Shown piece by piece: positions 60,052-64,000 of a stretch of 64,000 nucleotides of DNA (position 1 is the stretch's first letter; every line of letters starts with the position of its first letter). The DNA lies in assembly GCA_964454675.1 (NCBI GenBank), contig CAYVUB010000002.1, positions 1-64,000 on the forward strand. The letters run 5' to 3'. The stretch is from CAYVUB01 sp964454675 (GTDB lineage Bacteria > Bacteroidota > Bacteroidia > Flavobacteriales > Flavobacteriaceae). The translations under genes and the position numbers were made by a program. A model generated the notes under the pieces. That model saw only the letters and a program-made list of their open reading frames with translations, was not told where the DNA came from and did no database searches.

Positions 60052-62055
60052 TTATAAATTAAGTTTGTCTAATTTTCCCTGATACTTTTTTATTTCATCC
60101 CTTAATTTTGCCGCCTGTATAAAGTCTAATGCTTTTGCGGCTTCTTCCATAAGCTTACGTTGTTCCCTTATTTTCTTTTCCAAAGCACTTTTGGTCAGGT
60201 ATTCACTTTCGGGTTCGGCGGCCTTTAATGCATCAACCTCATATTTATAGGTGCTTACAGAATTTTTAGCCAGTGCATTATCAAGGCTTTTGTTAAGTGC
60301 TTTGGGAATTAAGTTATGCTTGGTGTTATAAGCTATTTGTTTTTCGCGACGGTAATTGGTTTCATCGATGGTTTTTTGCATGCTGTTGGTAATTTTATCG
60401 GCATACATAATGGCTTTACCGTTAAGGTTTCTTGCGGCTCTGCCCACTGTTTGCGTGAGCGACCGTGCCGAACGCAGAAAGCCTTCTTTATCGGCATCAA
60501 GAATGGCAACTAATGATACTTCGGGCAAATCCAGACCTTCGCGTAATAAATTAACGCCAACCAGTACATCAAACAATCCTTTGCGTAAATCCTGCATGAT
60601 TTCCACACGCTCTAAGGTATCGACGTCGCTGTGGATGTACCGGCATCGTATGTTAATGCGGTCTAAATATTTGGTCAATTCTTCCGCCATGCGTTTGGTT
60701 AAAGTTGTTACCAGAGTACGCTCGTCTTTTTCAACGCGCTGTTGGATTTCTTCAATCAAATCATCAATCTGGTTCAAGCTTGGGCGTACTTCAATAACCG
60801 GGTCGAGTAAACCTGTAGGACGAATAACCTGCTCTACATAAACGCCATCGGTTTTTTGCAGTTCGTAATCAGCCGGTGTGGCACTCACATAAATAACCTG
60901 ATTTTGCAGGGCTTCAAACTCTTCAAATTTTAAAGGCCGGTTGTCCATTGCGGCAGGCAGCCTGAAACCGTATTCTACCAGATTTTCCTTACGGCTTCTG
61001 TCGCCGCCATACATGGCATGTACTTGCGAAATGGTCACGTGGCTTTCATCAATGACCATTAAAAAATCCTCTGGAAAATAGTCAATTAAACAGAAAGGCT
61101 TTGTTCCGGGATCACGACCGTCAAGATACCGGGAATAGTTTTCAATACCCGAGCAATATCCTAACTCGCGTATCATTTCAAGGTCAAATTCGGTACGTTC
61201 TTTAAGGCGTTTTGCTTCCAGATGCTTGCCTATACTGCTGAAATAATCAAACTGTTTCATCAAATCGTCCTGAATGTTTATAATGGCATTTTGTAATATT
61301 TCGGGCGAGGTCACAAACATGTTTGCCGGATAAATATTGACGGTATCGTAAGATTCGATAATGCTGTTATTTTGCACATTGAAGGATTCAATGGCTTCAA
61401 TTTCATCACCAAAAAAGTGGATTCTGAACGCATCATCGGCATAGCCGGGAAAAATATCAACGGTATCGCCTTTAATTCTGAAATTCCCATGGTTAAAATC
61501 GGCTTCGGTGCGGGCATACAAACTTTGTACGAGTTTGTGCAGTAATTGTGTTCTTGAAATGATTTGGTCTTTATGGAGTGTGATGACATTTTTTTGAAAT
61601 TCCACAGGATTCCCAATACCATATAAGCAGGATACCGATGCTACCACAATGACATCACGCCGTCCCGAAAGCAGGGAAGATGTGGTACTCAACCGCATTT
61701 TTTCGATTTCTTCGTTGATGGACAAATCCTTTTCAATATACACTCCGGAAACAGGAATGTAAGCTTCCGGCTGGTAATAATCGTAGTAGGACACAAAATA
61801 CTCCACGGCATTTTCAGGAAAAAACTGTTTAAATTCCGAATACAACTGTGCGGCAAGCGTTTTGTTGTGTGCCAAAATCAAGGTTGGACGCTGTACTTCC
61901 TGAATAACATTGGCAACGGTGAATGTTTTTCCGGAACCTGTAACGCCTAAAAGGGTTTGGTACTTCTCGTTTTGAACAATGCCTTTTGACAATTGCCCGA
62001 TAGCTTGCGGTTGGTCGCCGGTAGGTTTAAAATTGGAGGCTATTTTAAATTTCAT
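60052..62055 (-). CDS. uvrB: Excinuclease ABC subunit B
   Basis: 667 aa DNA damage verification helicase of nucleotide excision repair. Walker A GVTGSGKTFTVANV (about 39-52), beta-hairpin region YYDYYQPEAYIP (about 92-103), DESHVTISQVHAMYGGDRSRK, motif VI QTVGRAARN, and the C-terminal UVR helix hairpin (about 630-665; LRDEIKKYQGKL) that contacts UvrC. A TAAATTTG -7 box lies 34 nt upstream. Confidence 0.97.
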   Translation of the reverse strand: MKFKIASNFKPTGDQPQAIGQLSKGIVQNEKYQTLLGVTGSGKTFTVANVIQEVQRPTLILAHNKTLAAQLYSEFKQFFPENAVEYFVSYYDYYQPEAYIPVSGVYIEKDLSINEEIEKMRLSTTSSLLSGRRDVIVVASVSCLYGIGNPVEFQKNVITLHKDQIISRTQLLHKLVQSLYARTEADFNHGNFRIKGDTVDIFPGYADDAFRIHFFGDEIEAIESFNVQNNSIIESYDTVNIYPANMFVTSPEILQNAIINIQDDLMKQFDYFSSIGKHLEAKRLKERTEFDLEMIRELGYCSGIENYSRYLDGRDPGTKPFCLIDYFPEDFLMVIDESHVTISQVHAMYGGDRSRKENLVEYGFRLPAAMDNRPLKFEEFEALQNQVIYVSATPADYELQKTDGVYVEQVIRPTGLLDPVIEVRPSLNQIDDLIEEIQQRVEKDERTLVTTLTKRMAEELTKYLDRINIRCRYIHSDVDTLERVEIMQDLRKGLFDVLVGVNLLREGLDLPEVSLVAILDADKEGFLRSARSLTQTVGRAARNLNGKAIMYADKITNSMQKTIDETNYRREKQIAYNTKHNLIPKALNKSLDNALAKNSVSTYKYEVDALKAAEPESEYLTKSALEKKIREQRKLMEEAAKALDFIQAAKLRDEIKKYQGKLDKLNL

Positions 62056-62089
62056 TGGAGTAAAAGCGTTATGGATGTTGCCGTGTAAG

Positions 62090-62097
62090 CAAATTTA
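62090..62097 (-). promoter_or_regulatory. -7 promoter box of uvrB
   Basis: Minus strand TAAATTTG, perfect TAnnTTTG, 34 nt before the ATG at 62055. No -33 match noticed. Confidence 0.5.
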
Positions 62098-62125
62098 GTC
62101 AAAGATTTTGTGAACTGCCATGAAA

Positions 62126-64000
62126 TTACCTCACCAAAGCAAAATGTCCTTTATAAGTTCTGCCGTCAGGTAAGGTTGCCACAAACCAGTAATCGTCAGA
62201 CGGTAGTGGTTTTCCCTTGAGGGTTCCGTCCCAACCGGTGCTTAGGTGGTTCATTTGAGCGAGCAACTTTCCGTAGCGGTTAAATATCTTAACATCGATA
62301 CCTTGGTTAAACTGTGCGTTGGTACCGTGAACCATCCAGGTATCTTTATAGCCGTCGTTGTTTGGCGTGAAAAATTTTGGGAATCCTAATACCGAAATCA
62401 ACTCACCGGTAATACCGCATCCGTTTAAATCCCGTATGTAAATGGTATGAAATCCGGGTTGTACATTGGTAAAGCTATTTTCAGGTTGGTATGGTCCGTT
62501 ACTGTTATTCAATGCAAATTCATAATCGCCTTCGCCCGAAACTTCAACCACAATGGTATTGTTATATGAACCTTCCCGGATGTTTATGGTTTCAACAGTA
62601 GCAATATTTGAAGCATTTACCGTGATAGTCCTTGTGTTGGAACAACCATTCGGGTCGGTAATGATGACGGTGTAGTTTCCGGGTTCGTTAATATCAATAA
62701 ATGAAGTGTTTACAGACGTGGGACTTCCATTGTGCAGCCATTGGTAATAGTAATTACTTGGCAAATCGTTAAGCACTCCACCATAAAGCCTGATAGTTTC
62801 AGGATACGAATTAAGACAGTAAATTAGGGTTTCGTCATCGCTTATTTCGGGTGTGTAAAGCACTTCCAGATTTGCAGTGAGTATTCCGTGGCATTGATTG
62901 TTATCGGTGATTTTTACGTAAATGGTTTGGTAATATGCCGTTGTGTTTTGATAATTGGTGCTTAAAGCATTGGTCTCATTATAGGCATCCGTTTCAGTTT
63001 CGTAGTAAGTAACCAAAGCACTTGGCGGAAGCTGATTTTGTATAGATAGTGCAATTTCATTCAGATTAAAGGTTGTAAAACCGTCAATATCGCCTTCGTC
63101 GCATGCTTGTAATGTAGGGATTGTCAAGGTGTTATTGGATGTCATTAACTGCAATTGCGCCACAGAAAAGCAATTGGTTTGCTCTTCGGTACGGGCGTAA
63201 ATAATTTGCTGTGCTGAGGTATTTTGAAACGAGGTAGGATTTGGGATTGGGTTCTGGTTAAGGATTGCATCCTGTTGTGTCAGGAAAAAACCGGTAATGT
63301 ACGACAGGTTATTGGTAATATCATATTGTGCGTTCATCAGGTTAAAAATTGCCAGTCCGTCATTATCACTGTCACATTCGGTCAAAACGGCATCGGCGGC
63401 AAACGGATTGGTGTTGTACTCAACGATAACTTCGCCATAAGCAACACAATTGTTATCCAGAGTTACTTCTACATTATACGTGCCAAAATCTGTGATATTC
63501 AAGGTTGGGCTTGTGATTCCCGTCAATTCAATAGTATTGTGATACCAAGTGTAGCTTACGGCATTGGGTTGTGTGGCGTCAACGGTATGGGTTTCGTTGT
63601 CGCATAAAGCAGTGTTGTAGGCTCTTAATAAATCGGGGCCTAAATCTACCGACATTTCAAAACTTCCGGCTTCGAGAAACACTGCCGAGTCGTAGCGGTA
63701 ATTCTGCTCATCGGCAATCACGAGTTTTACGTGGTATGTTTGATTGGGAATCACGCCGGCAGTTGCGGTCAACACTTTGGTTTGCCCGTTAAAATTGATA
63801 GGAACGTTTGTGCCGTTCCAACCCTCAAAATAGGTTTCGTTTATGGGCGGACAAGCTCCGGGAATTCCCGAATGTACCGTGGTTACTTTTACAGGCGTTT
63901 GTGTGTTGGGAACCAATGCAATATTAGTATATTCCTGTTCGCCTACGGGACGAATCAAAAACCCGAATAAATCGGAATAATTACAGGTGTTGCTGTTGTT
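62126..64000 (-). CDS. Secreted adhesin-like protein with choice-of-anchor L domain and type B (CHU_C) sorting tail, 5' partial
   Basis: The reading frame is open through position 64000, so the N-terminus is outside the window; about 624 residues are visible. The first part (DLFGFLIRPVGEQEYTNIALVPNTQTPV and later AVFLEAGSFEM) matches a choice-of-anchor L domain. Then come Ig-like/PKD-like repeats with alternating patterns CDSDNDGLAIFNLMNAQ and CDEGDIDGFTTFNLNE, which bind polymers or mediate adhesion in related proteins. The end FPKFFTPNNDGYKDTWMVHG ... YWFVATLPDGRTYKGHFALVR is the gliding-motility-associated C-terminal domain, a type B signal for the type IX secretion system. Ligand unknown. 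Confidence 0.88.
   Translation of the reverse strand, partial: NNSNTCNYSDLFGFLIRPVGEQEYTNIALVPNTQTPVKVTTVHSGIPGACPPINETYFEGWNGTNVPINFNGQTKVLTATAGVIPNQTYHVKLVIADEQNYRYDSAVFLEAGSFEMSVDLGPDLLRAYNTALCDNETHTVDATQPNAVSYTWYHNTIELTGITSPTLNITDFGTYNVEVTLDNNCVAYGEVIVEYNTNPFAADAVLTECDSDNDGLAIFNLMNAQYDITNNLSYITGFFLTQQDAILNQNPIPNPTSFQNTSAQQIIYARTEEQTNCFSVAQLQLMTSNNTLTIPTLQACDEGDIDGFTTFNLNEIALSIQNQLPPSALVTYYETETDAYNETNALSTNYQNTTAYYQTIYVKITDNNQCHGILTANLEVLYTPEISDDETLIYCLNSYPETIRLYGGVLNDLPSNYYYQWLHNGSPTSVNTSFIDINEPGNYTVIITDPNGCSNTRTITVNASNIATVETINIREGSYNNTIVVEVSGEGDYEFALNNSNGPYQPENSFTNVQPGFHTIYIRDLNGCGITGELISVLGFPKFFTPNNDGYKDTWMVHGTNAQFNQGIDVKIFNRYGKLLAQMNHLSTGWDGTLKGKPLPSDDYWFVATLPDGRTYKGHFALVR

Overview
The window looks like a chromosomal segment of a Bacteroidota bacterium, most likely family Flavobacteriaceae. 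The signs are a SusC/SusD polysaccharide locus, a type B (CHU_C-like) type IX secretion tail, a PorV-like protein, a DUF4105 protein, Bacteroidota-type promoters (TAnnTTTG -7 boxes, often with TTG/TTTG about 19-21 nt upstream), almost no Shine-Dalgarno sequences, and moderate AT-richness. I see no rRNA, tRNA, CRISPR array, intact insertion sequence or prophage.

Layout. 1-6.9 kb: a YfcE-like phosphodiesterase faces a GbsR/MarR-type regulator that heads a tripartite RND efflux operon (adaptor, pump, outer-membrane channel), with a repeat-rich candidate operator over the promoter. 7-12.4 kb: a polyprenyl-phosphate sugar transferase, a PorV-like/DUF4105 pair, phosphatidylserine synthase and a DUF808 membrane protein. 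12.5-18.4 kb: a Pif1/RecD-like helicase whose 3' end is followed by a small unknown gene and two extra relic copies of the helicase tail, then lptB and the kdsD-tatC pair (envelope biogenesis). 18.6-21.9 kb: RecQ without its zinc cysteines and a cyclophilin-FKBP fusion. 22-31 kb: mostly minus-strand genes: an uncharacterised outer-membrane pair, Ste24-like protease, TrmH-type methyltransferase, two amidohydrolase-fold proteins and a DUF3810 membrane metalloprotease-like protein. 31-34 kb: PepD dipeptidase and a Bcr/CflA-type MFS exporter.

34-48.7 kb is the main accessory region: a polysaccharide utilisation locus with a membrane-spanning propeller/YYY/LuxR regulator divergent from susC-susD-GH30-susE/F-like-GH30-GH3. 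The enzyme set points to a beta-glucan, most likely beta-1,6-linked. An internal hairpin separates susCD-GH30-SusE/F from the second GH30 and GH3. 48.7-64 kb returns to housekeeping: NhaA, PepT, PyrD, an MscS channel, a GNAT enzyme, HMG-CoA lyase, IMP dehydrogenase, DUF1456 protein, an esterase, a TerB-like protein, UvrB, and the C-terminal part of a secreted adhesin-like protein that runs off the window.

Most of the window is ordinary flavobacterial content. The signals most worth following are the triplicated helicase tail around 14.8-15.8 kb, the regulator-operator arrangement of the RND operon, a set of promoters placed a fixed 4 nt before ATG (candidate leaderless mRNAs), the degenerate-plus-intact amidohydrolase set, and a decayed type IX sorting-domain fragment near 52.6 kb. 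Starts were chosen where a -7 box rules out the longest reading frame; such choices are stated in each entry.
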